NCBI GenBank assembly: GCA_902783625.1
Contig: CACZRN010000022.1
Location: 1 to 53,086 of the forward strand
Source of the DNA: an uncultured Prevotellaceae bacterium
GTDB taxonomy: Bacteria > Bacteroidota > Bacteroidia > Bacteroidales > Bacteroidaceae
Length of the DNA stretch: 53,086 bases
Direction: 5' to 3'
The position numbers and the translations under genes are program-made. Below the pieces are notes generated by a model. That model ran no database searches. It was given only the letters and a program-made list of their open reading frames with translations, and was not told the DNA's origin. Below, in pieces: positions 8,701 through 14,363 of the stretch (positions are counted from its first letter, which is position 1; each line of letters starts with the position of its first letter).

Positions 8701-8932
8701 TAACACAGTATGGCTCAAGAACCGTTCGTTCTGGAAGATCCGCAACATCCAGCTCGGTTACACCCTGCCAAAGCATATCACACGTAAGTTCTATGTAGAG
8801 AAGCTTCGCTTCTTCGGTTCTCTCGAAAACTTCTTCACCTTCACAAGCTGGAAGGGTCTCGACCCAGAGTCAGGTACTCTCGAGTATCCAGTTATGAGAC
8901 AGGCTCTTATCGGTGTAAATGTTGAATTCTAA
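5720..8932 (+). CDS. susC: SusC-family TonB-linked outer membrane transporter
   Basis: Protein of 1070 aa. A signal peptide (about 1-30, ending QVCA) is followed by a carboxypeptidase-regulatory-like domain (about 48-116, AKGRVVDANGEPLVGVSV...). Next come the SusC TonB-box region (NEVIVVGYGTQKK, about 123-135), a plug domain (about 140-260, VTVLKDAASAAIYGSRAANG) and a 22-strand-type barrel to the C-terminal aromatic NVEF. It imports a glycan or oligosaccharide across the outer membrane together with the SusD lipoprotein encoded 25 bp downstream, and needs ExbB/ExbD/TonB (15.9-19.9 kb). No glycoside hydrolase or sensor sits next to the pair, so the substrate cannot be read from context. ATG 5720 is chosen because the signal peptide starts there, although the frame is open from 5669. 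Long leader with the inverted repeat at 5549. Confidence 0.93.
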   Translation: MNLKSNKKDRMFTFGFAFLFLTLGTTQVCADVNADNSASVQAVQQQSVAKGRVVDANGEPLVGVSVFEEGTSNGTITDADGNFTLSVPRNASITVSYVGFETQSLRATGNMSVVLQEENNELNEVIVVGYGTQKKVAVSGSIVNVNVAELAASRPVTNVGTALAGQVAGMKVINTGNVPGAEAQNITIRGTGTFSSAGSAPLIIIDGVEGYMSDVDASDIESVTVLKDAASAAIYGSRAANGVILVTTKKGKAGQVRIGYNGYVSFQSANTKPMQPVSSFADHMRYMNEAYTNNNQEPVYDQRFIDEWNNNPNDPLGHPNTDWVKEIFGTGVGHNHSVYMQGGTEKVDFYGSVGYNKNEGVVENAGYEKYHALANITAHVNKYLDMGMNFKGSYGQAEMGGMRGEDGSFGTGWSYATTPAQIFRYNGMFGGSQDPTSIGGANNPIQSQYSTRGNNTSRNGNAKFFVKVMPFKGFEVETSLVYDYFDRNYKAIPVFHEQWNFANMTIVSPAGGQSYISQNNYRNQRNYYDIIARYNNRFLEDRLGIGAMVGGSQEMYTTENEKISRKDLTDLSLSVLDAAKGDITLNGGKSTWSMRSYFARLSFDWMNKYYLEGSLRGDGSSRFLKDNRWGWFPSFSAAWRISEEEFMKDNGIFDDLKLRIGYGALGNNSVGNYAAYTLFSQAGAFIDNKYVSGLYAGSPANPNLTWEKTKTFNVGLDFALLNQRLSGYIEYYNKKTTGILYWVSLPRTGGDWSGMTTNLADVSNKGIELNLKWNDHIGDFRYGISLNYSHNKNNVDKFRGTEPSDMDLSNNIALWEGHEIGSYYMYKSQIIRNDADVAAVQALLDRGNADKDGYNPYQGLTVPYIYSEKDASGKTIYKVDANKAKGDVMFLDLDGDGKITDKGDRTIVGRNTPTDLLGINLTAGWKGIDLGIYMDGAFGHKGYFGGDSNAYLSNCITLYHQVWKYMAENTWRAGNENSVYPKLNQGSLLANNTANTVWLKNRSFWKIRNIQLGYTLPKHITRKFYVEKLRFFGSLENFFTFTSWKGLDPESGTLEYPVMRQALIGVNVEF

Positions 8933-8957
8933 TTATACATTATTATTTATAACAACT

Positions 8958-10883
8958 ATGAAGACATTAAATAAATATATATTGGGTCTTTGTGCAGTGG
9001 CAATGTTCTCAATGACGAGTTGCTACGACTTGGATCAGTTACCTAATGATCAGGTAAATGTTGACTTCACAAATACCACCCAGGCTGAGCAGGTGCTTGT
9101 AGGTGTCTACAACACGCTCAACATTGACTGGATCTACGGCGGACGTTACGGATGGGATAACTGTTCGGATATCGCATGGTGCTCAAATGGTTGGTGGCCA
9201 TCTTACGACCACTATGATATTGCCCATGGAAATATCAGCCCATCGAGTAGCCGTATTCGCGACACTTGGCAAAACTACTATAAGGCTATCCAGCGTGCTA
9301 ATCGCTTCATTGCAAATATTGTTGAAGCTGGTGGCGATGCTACCGATCGTGGAAAAGAAATGGTCGGCGAAGCTAAGTTCATTCGTGCTTTGATGTACTT
9401 TGAAATGTCGCAGCTGTGGGGTGGAGTGCCCCTCTACACTGAGGAAAATGTATACGAGGGGAAACTCGCACGTTCTACAGAGGAACAGGTACGCGCTCAG
9501 GTTATTTCCGACCTTGAGTACGCTGCAGCTCACTGTGCCGACAACGCTCCAGGCACAAAGGTAGGTCAGGTGTCAAAGGGTGCTGCCTATGCACTTCTTG
9601 GCAAGGTTTATCTTTGGAACAAGCAGTACAACGAGGCTATTGCTGCATTCAAAAATGTTGTAAACAAAGGTTATGAGCTCAACTCAAGCTATGCGGATCT
9701 CTTCCGTCCTGCTAATGCAGGTCTAAAACCAGACGGAGCCGACAATAGCAAGGAGATGGTGTTTGTTGTTGAGCACAGTAAGGACATGACAAACCGTTAT
9801 GGCTTTGCCACGCAGCACCTGAGCACACGTTCTGCAAAGGGTGGTGGTATCAACGTTTCTCGTCCAAACCCAAGTTGGGTTTACAGTTTCGAAGCTAAAG
9901 ACGGTAAGACTTTCTTAGAGAAGGCAAAAGAGATCCTTGGTGACGTAAGGAATGAGAACGGTGAGAGTGGCTATGATCTTCTGACCAGTTCAGATCCTAA
10001 AGACCACGTTAAGTTCTGGGGTTCTGTAGCTATCGGTTATCGTGAGGGTGATAAGAGTGCAGATGGCGTTACCACCGATAAGGACGGAAATGTTATTGAT
10101 AAATTCGATATTGGCCGTGTAGTAGCTAGCGATGGTTCGTTCAACGGCTATACTCCTTTCCGCGATAAGATCAAGGAGCTTTGGGCTGCTATGGACCCAC
10201 GTCTCGGATATACTGTTATCCTGCCTTATGAGATGTATGATGGTTATGGTGCAACCAACTACGATGAGTATCTGAAGGATCCTGACAACGTTACTACAAA
10301 ACTCGGTACAAAGCCAGTTGAGAGCGTTATTTGGGGATATATTGATTCAAAGGGCGACGCCGTTACCAATACTCATGGTAACACCAACCTCGGCCTCCTC
10401 GTTCAGGAGTATGGTCAGAACAGCTACCTCTGGCGTAAGTTCGTCGAGGAAGGTGACTGGAACGGAACCAACCCAGACCGTAACCAGAACCCAGTTAACT
10501 GGCCAGTTATCCGCTATGCCGACGTTCTGCTCATGCTTGCTGAGGCTTACATTGGCGCAGGTCAGGCTGCACAGGCTACTCCTCTCGTGAATCAGGTACG
10601 TGCTCGTGTAGGTATGCCAGCAAAGGCTTCTGTAACACTTGACGACATCAAGGCAGAGCGTGCTCATGAGTTCGGTATCGAAGGTCTCCGCTTCTGGGAT
10701 CTCCGTCGTTGGGGTGAGTATCGTGCAAAGACCAATGGTATCGTCGAAAGCGATGTTTACCTGATTGCACGCGGTGCTAACCCACGTAATATCAGTGCTC
10801 TCATGGAGGAAAAATTCCCAATCCATCAGGATGAGTTGCGTATGAACGATCTCCTTGAGCAGACTCCTGCTTGGAAACAATAA
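8958..10883 (+). CDS. susD: SusD/RagB-family nutrient-binding lipoprotein
   Basis: Protein of 641 aa, larger than a typical SusD (about 500-600). The signal peptide has lipobox SMTSC, with a lipidated Cys at about 22. Helical TPR-like SusD core motifs follow (KAIQRANRFIANI, GEAKFIRALMYFEMSQLWGGVPL), then the conserved RYADVLLMLAEAYI, VNQVRARVGMP and ERAHEFGIEGLRFWDLRRWGE segments, and a C-terminal FPIHQDELRMND. It forms the surface lid on the SusC barrel and binds the incoming glycan. Two inserts rich in Asp/Lys/Gly lie around residues 330-400 and 425-520. ATG 8958 is preferred over the in-frame ATG at 8919, which overlaps the end of susC and precedes no signal peptide. Same operon as susC. 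Confidence 0.93.
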   Translation: MKTLNKYILGLCAVAMFSMTSCYDLDQLPNDQVNVDFTNTTQAEQVLVGVYNTLNIDWIYGGRYGWDNCSDIAWCSNGWWPSYDHYDIAHGNISPSSSRIRDTWQNYYKAIQRANRFIANIVEAGGDATDRGKEMVGEAKFIRALMYFEMSQLWGGVPLYTEENVYEGKLARSTEEQVRAQVISDLEYAAAHCADNAPGTKVGQVSKGAAYALLGKVYLWNKQYNEAIAAFKNVVNKGYELNSSYADLFRPANAGLKPDGADNSKEMVFVVEHSKDMTNRYGFATQHLSTRSAKGGGINVSRPNPSWVYSFEAKDGKTFLEKAKEILGDVRNENGESGYDLLTSSDPKDHVKFWGSVAIGYREGDKSADGVTTDKDGNVIDKFDIGRVVASDGSFNGYTPFRDKIKELWAAMDPRLGYTVILPYEMYDGYGATNYDEYLKDPDNVTTKLGTKPVESVIWGYIDSKGDAVTNTHGNTNLGLLVQEYGQNSYLWRKFVEEGDWNGTNPDRNQNPVNWPVIRYADVLLMLAEAYIGAGQAAQATPLVNQVRARVGMPAKASVTLDDIKAERAHEFGIEGLRFWDLRRWGEYRAKTNGIVESDVYLIARGANPRNISALMEEKFPIHQDELRMNDLLEQTPAWKQ

Positions 10884-10915
10884 TACTTACTATATTATTA
10901 ATCCAAATTTTTCTG

Positions 10916-10952
10916 CTGGGGTACATCGTGAGATGTACTCCAGCCTTTTTTT
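10916..10952 (+). terminator. Rho-independent terminator of susC-susD
   Basis: A 12-bp stem CTGGGGTACATC/GATGTACTCCAG (one G-T wobble) has a GTGA loop. CC and seven Ts follow at 10946-10952. Confidence 0.88.
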
Positions 10953-11110
10953 GTGATGAAAGCAGATGGCATTTCAATAAAAATATGGCTGAAGTCAGGT
11001 AGTGAAGGATAAAAAGAACATGATTCCTGATGGCCTGTATTACTGTGAACATAATACTTTTGCGGTATATGCCACATGAAGAATCACCACTTCATCATTT
11101 GTTATCTGAA

Positions 11111-11194
11111 AATTTTGCTAGCAAAATTCTTGTTAAAGAGCCTTTCTAATGTCAATAAAGAGCCCAGTTAATGAAAATTTTGCTAGCAAAATTT
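11111..11194. repeat. Paired-palindrome intergenic element, copy 2 (inverted relative to copy 1)
   Basis: Palindromes at 11111-11128 (18 bp) and 11175-11194 (20 bp) have centres at 11119.5 and 11184.5, again 65 bp apart. Interior units start at 11132 (GTTAAAGAGCC) and 11154 (AATAAAGAGCC), 22 bp apart. Its right half is the reverse complement of the unusual left half of copy 1 (shared TCATTAACTGGGC), so it is inverted relative to copy 1. Confidence 0.9.
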
Positions 11195-11269
11195 ATAGTA
11201 GTGACATAGCCCTTGGCACATTTCTTTTTAAAGTATCTCCACCACCTCAGCCAGAGGACGGGATTTAGA

Positions 11270-11354
11270 GCCCCTTGATAAGGGGCGGACGTAAGGCAGG
11301 GATAATTTCTACCTACCACCCCCCAGCCCCTCCATGGAGGGGCTGGGGGGGTGG
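11270..11354. repeat. Two GC-rich hairpins in the gene-free region after susD
   Basis: A small stem GCCCCTT/AAGGGGC (11270-11286) is followed by a near-perfect palindrome of about 40 bp at 11315-11354 centred on TCCATGGA, with arms CCCAGCCCCTCCA and its complement extended by a C6/G7 run. The composition is sharply unlike the AT-rich flanks. No gene is supported between 10884 and 11484; the stretch holds the terminator, element copy 2 and these hairpins. Confidence 0.8.
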
Positions 11355-11484
11355 TGCAATCGGCCCGGGGTGGCGGGAAACAACAGATAGCGTTGGCGGG
11401 ATATGCAAAAAAGACCCCGGAAGTTGTCTTCCTAGGTCCCCGCTAATAATTAAGCACTAATTTAGTTGTGTTATTTTGGCAAAA

Positions 11485-11602
11485 TTATTTTGCCACCCAA
11501 CCTGGATTCTGCTCGAGGTTCGGGTTCTTATTGATTTCAGCCTGTGGGATTGGCCAGCATCCGAGTCCTTCCCAAAGAGCCTCGTCGAAGTTCTTGGTGC
11601 TT
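11485..11602 (-). pseudogene. C-terminal remnant of a second susD gene
   Basis: On the reverse strand 11602-11485 reads as the last ~37 codons of a SusD protein (NFDEALWEGLGCWPIPQAEI, then a Pro/Asn-rich stretch ending PGWVAK and a TAA at 11487-11485). This is the classic SusD C-terminus (WPIPQxEINxNPNLxQNPGW). It differs from the intact SusD, which ends FPIHQDELRMND...PAWKQ, so it is not a copy of that gene. The reading frame has no start and breaks off exactly at the edge of the 58-bp repeat (11603). A GGCAAAA/TTTTGCC hairpin covers the stop codon (11478-11494). Confidence 0.85.
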
Positions 11603-11660
11603 TGACGGTTAATAATTGTACTTCTGGTCATCAGATTGTTATATACCTTATTTTATTTAG
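11603..11660. repeat. 58-bp inverted repeat, right copy
   Basis: Exact reverse complement of 5549-5606. Read on the reverse strand, the leader sequence runs directly into the susD remnant, as if everything between a susC leader and the end of its susD had been removed. The gene-free stretch 11661-11802 shows only the short matching TAAATAGTAT on the reverse strand. Confidence 0.9.
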
Positions 11661-11802
11661 TCAATTATATACTATTTAATATCGGCAGCATAATCTGATG
11701 GCTGATGATGGTAGGACAGACTCTGTCACCCTGTAGTGGTTTATGCGATGGCAAATATTTAACAAACAAGGTTAACTTCCATATTGTTGACATGTATAAA
11801 CA

Positions 11803-11838
11803 AAAAACGCTAGCATGCAATTGCATACCAGCGTTTTT
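11803..11838 (-). terminator. Hairpin terminator of the small basic protein gene
   Basis: Outer stem AAAAACGCT (11803-11811) / AGCGTTTTT (11830-11838) encloses the inner palindrome ATGCAATTGCAT. The T-run on the reverse strand makes it a terminator for the gene ending at 11891; it could act in both directions. Confidence 0.75.
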
Positions 11839-11890
11839 AGATGTGTTAATATTATCTTTGCCGCTTCGATGTCTTTTGCGGCGTTATTGC

Positions 11891-12085
11891 TTATTTGTGC
11901 CTGTTTGCTCGTTTCTGGCGACACTTCGCTTTCTGCCGTGCTGACCCTGAGCCATGGGCACCGGTAATGTATTTTTTCTTCTTAGCCTTGGTCTTCACCT
12001 TGTCGTCATCGGCAGACTTGTTGCCTCCGCCGCGACGGAACACCAGTCCGCCACCAGCTATTATGTCGTCTATCTCGCTGCTCAT
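11891..12085 (-). CDS. Small basic Lys/Gly-rich protein, 64 aa
   Basis: I do not recognise a family. It begins MSSEIDDIIAGGG and has a Gly/Arg patch (FRRGGGNK), then a strongly basic half (KTKAKKKK and RQKAKCRQKRANRHK). It is probably cytoplasmic or nucleic-acid-associated, by charge only. It lies 79 bp downstream of the AICAR transformylase gene, on the same strand, and has its own terminator at 11803-11838, which supports it being a real gene. Its 5' side carries a degenerate 9-bp repeat (12102-12146). The length is short enough that chance cannot be excluded. Confidence 0.5.
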   Translation of the reverse strand: MSSEIDDIIAGGGLVFRRGGGNKSADDDKVKTKAKKKKYITGAHGSGSARQKAKCRQKRANRHK

Positions 12086-12101
12086 GTCTTTTTACTTTTT
12101 G

Positions 12102-12146
12102 TCTTTAACGTCTTTAGGTTCTTTAAGGTCATTAGAGACTTTGGTG
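12102..12146. repeat. Degenerate 9-bp tandem repeat upstream of the small gene
   Basis: Five near-units of nine bases (GTCTTTAAC, GTCTTTAGG, TTCTTTAAG, GTCATTAGA, GACTTTGGT) occupy 12103-12147. On the coding strand this is a GACnTTAAA-like repeat ending 17 bp before the ATG at 12085. Confidence 0.7.
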
Positions 12147-12164
12147 AGATTAGGGTGGGTTTTC

Positions 12165-13346
12165 TTAATGATGGAACAGTCTTACTCCTGTGAATGCCAT
12201 TGCGATGCCATACTTGTCGCATGTCATTATCACATGATCGTCGCGCACTGATCCTCCTGCCTGTGCGATGTATTCCACTCCGCTTTTATGGGCGCGCTCG
12301 ATGTTGTCGCCGAAGGGGAAGAATGCATCGGAACCGAGTGCCACACCGCTGTTCTGCGCTATCCACTCGCGTTTCTCTTCGCGGGTGAGCGGTTCGGGCT
12401 GTTGTGTGAAGAACTGCTGCCACTGTCCATCGGCAAGCACATCGTCGCTGTCGTCGGAGATGTAGATGTCGATCGTGTTGTCGCGGTCGGCGCGGCGAAT
12501 GTCTGTCTTGAAAGGCAAGTTCATCACTTTCTCGTGCTGGCGGAGCCACCATATGTCTGCCTTGTTGCCTGCCAGTCGAGTGCAGTGTATGCGGCTCTGC
12601 TGACCCGCACCGATGCCTATTGCTTGACCGTCTTTTACATAGCAAACACTGTTCGACTGTGTGTACTTCAGTGTGATGAGCGCAATCATCAGGTCACGGA
12701 GTGCCTCGGGTGTGAATTCTTTGTTCTGTGTGGGGATATTCTCGAAGAGGGCAGGCGAGCTGAGATCGATTTCGTTGCGGCCTTGCTCGAATGTAATGCC
12801 AAACACCTGTTTGCGCTCTATTGGTTCGGGGCGATAGTCGGGAGCAATCTTGATGATGTTGTATGTGCCCTTGCGCTTTGCGCGCAGTATCTCGAGTGCC
12901 TCGGGTGTGAAGTCGGGAGCAATCACTCCGTCGCTCACCTCGCGCTTCAGTATCAACGCTGTGGCTTTGTCGCACGTGTCGGAGAGAGCTACGAAGTCGC
13001 CATAAGAGCTCATGCGGTCGGCACCGCGGGCGCGGGCATAGGCTGTGGCGATGGGGGATAGCTCGATATCAATGTCGTCAACGAAATATATCTTCTTTAG
13101 AGTGTCAGACATCGGCAATCCTATTGCTGCTCCTGCCGGTGAGACATGCTTGAACGACGCTGCTGCAGCAATGCCTGTGGCAGCCTTCAGTTCCTTCACC
13201 AACTGCCAAGCATTGAGGGCATCGAGGAAGTTTATGTAGCCTGGGCGACCACCCAGTACCTCAATAGGCAATTCGCCTTCGCTCATGAATATACGCGAAG
13301 GTTTCTGATTAGGATTGCATCCGTATTTCAACTCCAGTTCTTTCAT
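12165..13346 (-). CDS. purH: AICAR transformylase, stand-alone (C-terminal half of PurH)
   Basis: Protein of 393 aa that transfers a formyl group from 10-formyl-tetrahydrofolate to AICAR, the penultimate step of IMP synthesis, in the cytoplasm. It starts MKELELKYGCNPNQKPSR, the beginning of the AICARFT domain. It carries the catalytic Lys-His pair in SFKHVSPAG (K66, H67), plus GNKADIWWLRQHEKV, SDAFFPFGDNIE and the C-terminal RLFHH seen in bifunctional PurH. The ~200-residue IMP cyclohydrolase domain that normally precedes it is absent; 13347-13456 has no extension of that kind. A separate IMP cyclohydrolase gene lies at 41801-42406 on the other strand. The length is that of an intact domain, so this is fission rather than truncation. 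Confidence 0.93.
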   Translation of the reverse strand: MKELELKYGCNPNQKPSRIFMSEGELPIEVLGGRPGYINFLDALNAWQLVKELKAATGIAAAASFKHVSPAGAAIGLPMSDTLKKIYFVDDIDIELSPIATAYARARGADRMSSYGDFVALSDTCDKATALILKREVSDGVIAPDFTPEALEILRAKRKGTYNIIKIAPDYRPEPIERKQVFGITFEQGRNEIDLSSPALFENIPTQNKEFTPEALRDLMIALITLKYTQSNSVCYVKDGQAIGIGAGQQSRIHCTRLAGNKADIWWLRQHEKVMNLPFKTDIRRADRDNTIDIYISDDSDDVLADGQWQQFFTQQPEPLTREEKREWIAQNSGVALGSDAFFPFGDNIERAHKSGVEYIAQAGGSVRDDHVIMTCDKYGIAMAFTGVRLFHH

Positions 13347-13456
13347 TGTTGTATCTGTTTTGGTTTATTATTCCTTGTGTCTGTGGGAAGCAGGTGTATG
13401 CTGCTTTTGAGGATGGATTATGTGTGATGAATCAGTAAGTTCGGCTAATGATAAAA

Positions 13457-13499
13457 CGAAAAAAGAGGCCGTCTTGCGTCTGTGCATTGATGACCTCTT
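13457..13499 (-). terminator. Terminator of rplS
   Basis: On the reverse strand AAGAGG (13499-13494) pairs with CCTCTT (13468-13463) around a 25-nt loop, followed by TTTTTTCG. The stem is short but the T-run is good. Confidence 0.55.
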
Positions 13500-13532
13500 C
13501 TTTTTCTTGTTAGCTGTTTGTCATAGTGCTGT

Positions 13533-13901
13533 TTACTCAGCTTCGTTCTTGATAGCTGCTCTCTTCTCAGCGATGCGAGCCTTCTTACCAGTGAGGTTGC
13601 GCAGGTAGTAGAGCTTTGCACGGCGCACCTTACCACGCTTGTTCACTTCGATCGACTCGATACTGGGCGACTCGATTGGGAAGATACGCTCAACGCCAAC
13701 TGTGCCCGACATCTTGCGCACGGTGAAACGCTTCTTGTCACCATGACCGCAAATCTTAATTACAACACCACGGTAGAGCTGGATACGCTCTTTTGAACCT
13801 TCGACAATTTTGTAAGCGACAGTGATAGTGTCACCAGACTTGAACTCTGGGAACTGTTTGCCGGTTGCAAATGCTTCTTCAGCAACTTTTATTAAATCCA
13901 T
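13533..13901 (-). CDS. rplS: 50S ribosomal protein L19
   Basis: Protein of 122 aa, normal length for L19. The bL19 core is evident: [26 protein letters not shown], the [23 protein letters not shown] segment and [19 protein letters not shown]. It sits at the 30S-50S interface. It appears to be monocistronic, with a promoter at 13990-14018 and a terminator at 13457-13499. The C-terminal tail ([12 protein letters not shown]) is short and acidic. Confidence 0.97.
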   Translation of the reverse strand: MDLIKVAEEAFATGKQFPEFKSGDTITVAYKIVEGSKERIQLYRGVVIKICGHGDKKRFTVRKMSGTVGVERIFPIESPSIESIEVNKRGKVRRAKLYYLRNLTGKKARIAEKRAAIKNEAE

Positions 13902-13989
13902 TTTCTTTTATAATAAAATTGTTTGTCGTTCCAACGCAACATAGCCAAGCCACTCTTCTGCCTGCCAGCGGTTACGCCGAAAAGCGGTG

Positions 13990-14018
13990 CAAAGGTAATA
14001 CATTTTTTTGATATTCAA
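13990..14018 (-). promoter_or_regulatory. Probable rplS promoter
   Basis: Reverse-strand -7 box TACCTTTG at 13997-13990, with TTG at 14018-14016 and an 18-bp spacer. It gives a leader of about 80 nt to the ATG at 13901. Confidence 0.55.
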
Positions 14019-14163
14019 CACTTTTCTCGATTATTTTCTTTGCAAAAATGTCTTTATTCCGCTTTTTCAGTCGTTTTTTCATAACTTTTCTTTGTCGGAA
14101 AGTGTTTGTTGCGGTTTTTGTTGATGAGTTTTCCTATTTGTGACAGAAAGTCTTCCTGATGGT

Positions 14164-14245
14164 ATTAAAGAGGCTTTCATGTCGCATTAAAGAGCCTCTT
14201 AGTCCTCGGATAAAAGGCTCTTAAGTGAAGGATAAGAGGCTCTTT
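14164..14245. repeat. Four-unit AAAGAGCC repeat, first locus
   Basis: Units start at 14164 (ATTAAAGAGGC), 14186 (ATTAAAGAGCCTC), 14210 (ATAAAAGGCTC) and 14232 (ATAAGAGGCTC): spacings 22, 24 and 22 bp. The units relate to those inside the paired-palindrome elements, but no GCTAGC palindromes flank them. It lies in the 462-bp gap between rplS and the TPR gene, which otherwise holds only the rplS promoter and the hairpin at 14287. Confidence 0.8.
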
Positions 14246-14286
14246 GTCGTGTTAAGAAATGTTTTGTGTTTTGGATATGAAAATAC

Positions 14287-14315
14287 GAGGAAGCCACTTT
14301 TCGGGTGACTTCCTC
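14287..14315 (-). terminator. Hairpin after the TPR gene
   Basis: GAGGAAGCCAC (14287-14297) and GTGACTTCCTC (14305-14315) form an 11-bp stem with one mismatch and a 7-nt loop. On the reverse strand it is followed by GTATTTTC. It lies 49 bp after the stop codon of the TPR gene. Confidence 0.6.
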
Positions 14316-14363
14316 GCGCGCGTATTATATAATAATGTGAGTCTTGTTGTTTTGAGAGTCTGC

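Noticed and set aside
10129..10140. GCTAGC inside susD as a further palindromic element
   Set aside because: Only the hexamer matches; no AT arms and no partner 65 bp away.
11275..11460. Short forward open frame of 61 codons across the GC hairpins
   Set aside because: The product is Gly/Trp/Pro low-complexity from the palindrome, with no promoter or homology I recognise.
5549..11660. Composite transposon with 58-bp terminal inverted repeats carrying susC-susD
   Set aside because: No transposase, no target-site duplication visible, and the left repeat lies inside the susC leader rather than at an outer boundary.
12288..13061. Long forward-strand frame (257 codons) opposite the AICAR transformylase gene
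   Set aside because: It is the antisense of a well-supported gene, with Cys/Val-rich shadow composition.
14164..14245. Regularly spaced repeats resembling a small CRISPR array
   Set aside because: Units are degenerate, two are inverted, spacers are only about 10 bp and no cas gene is present.
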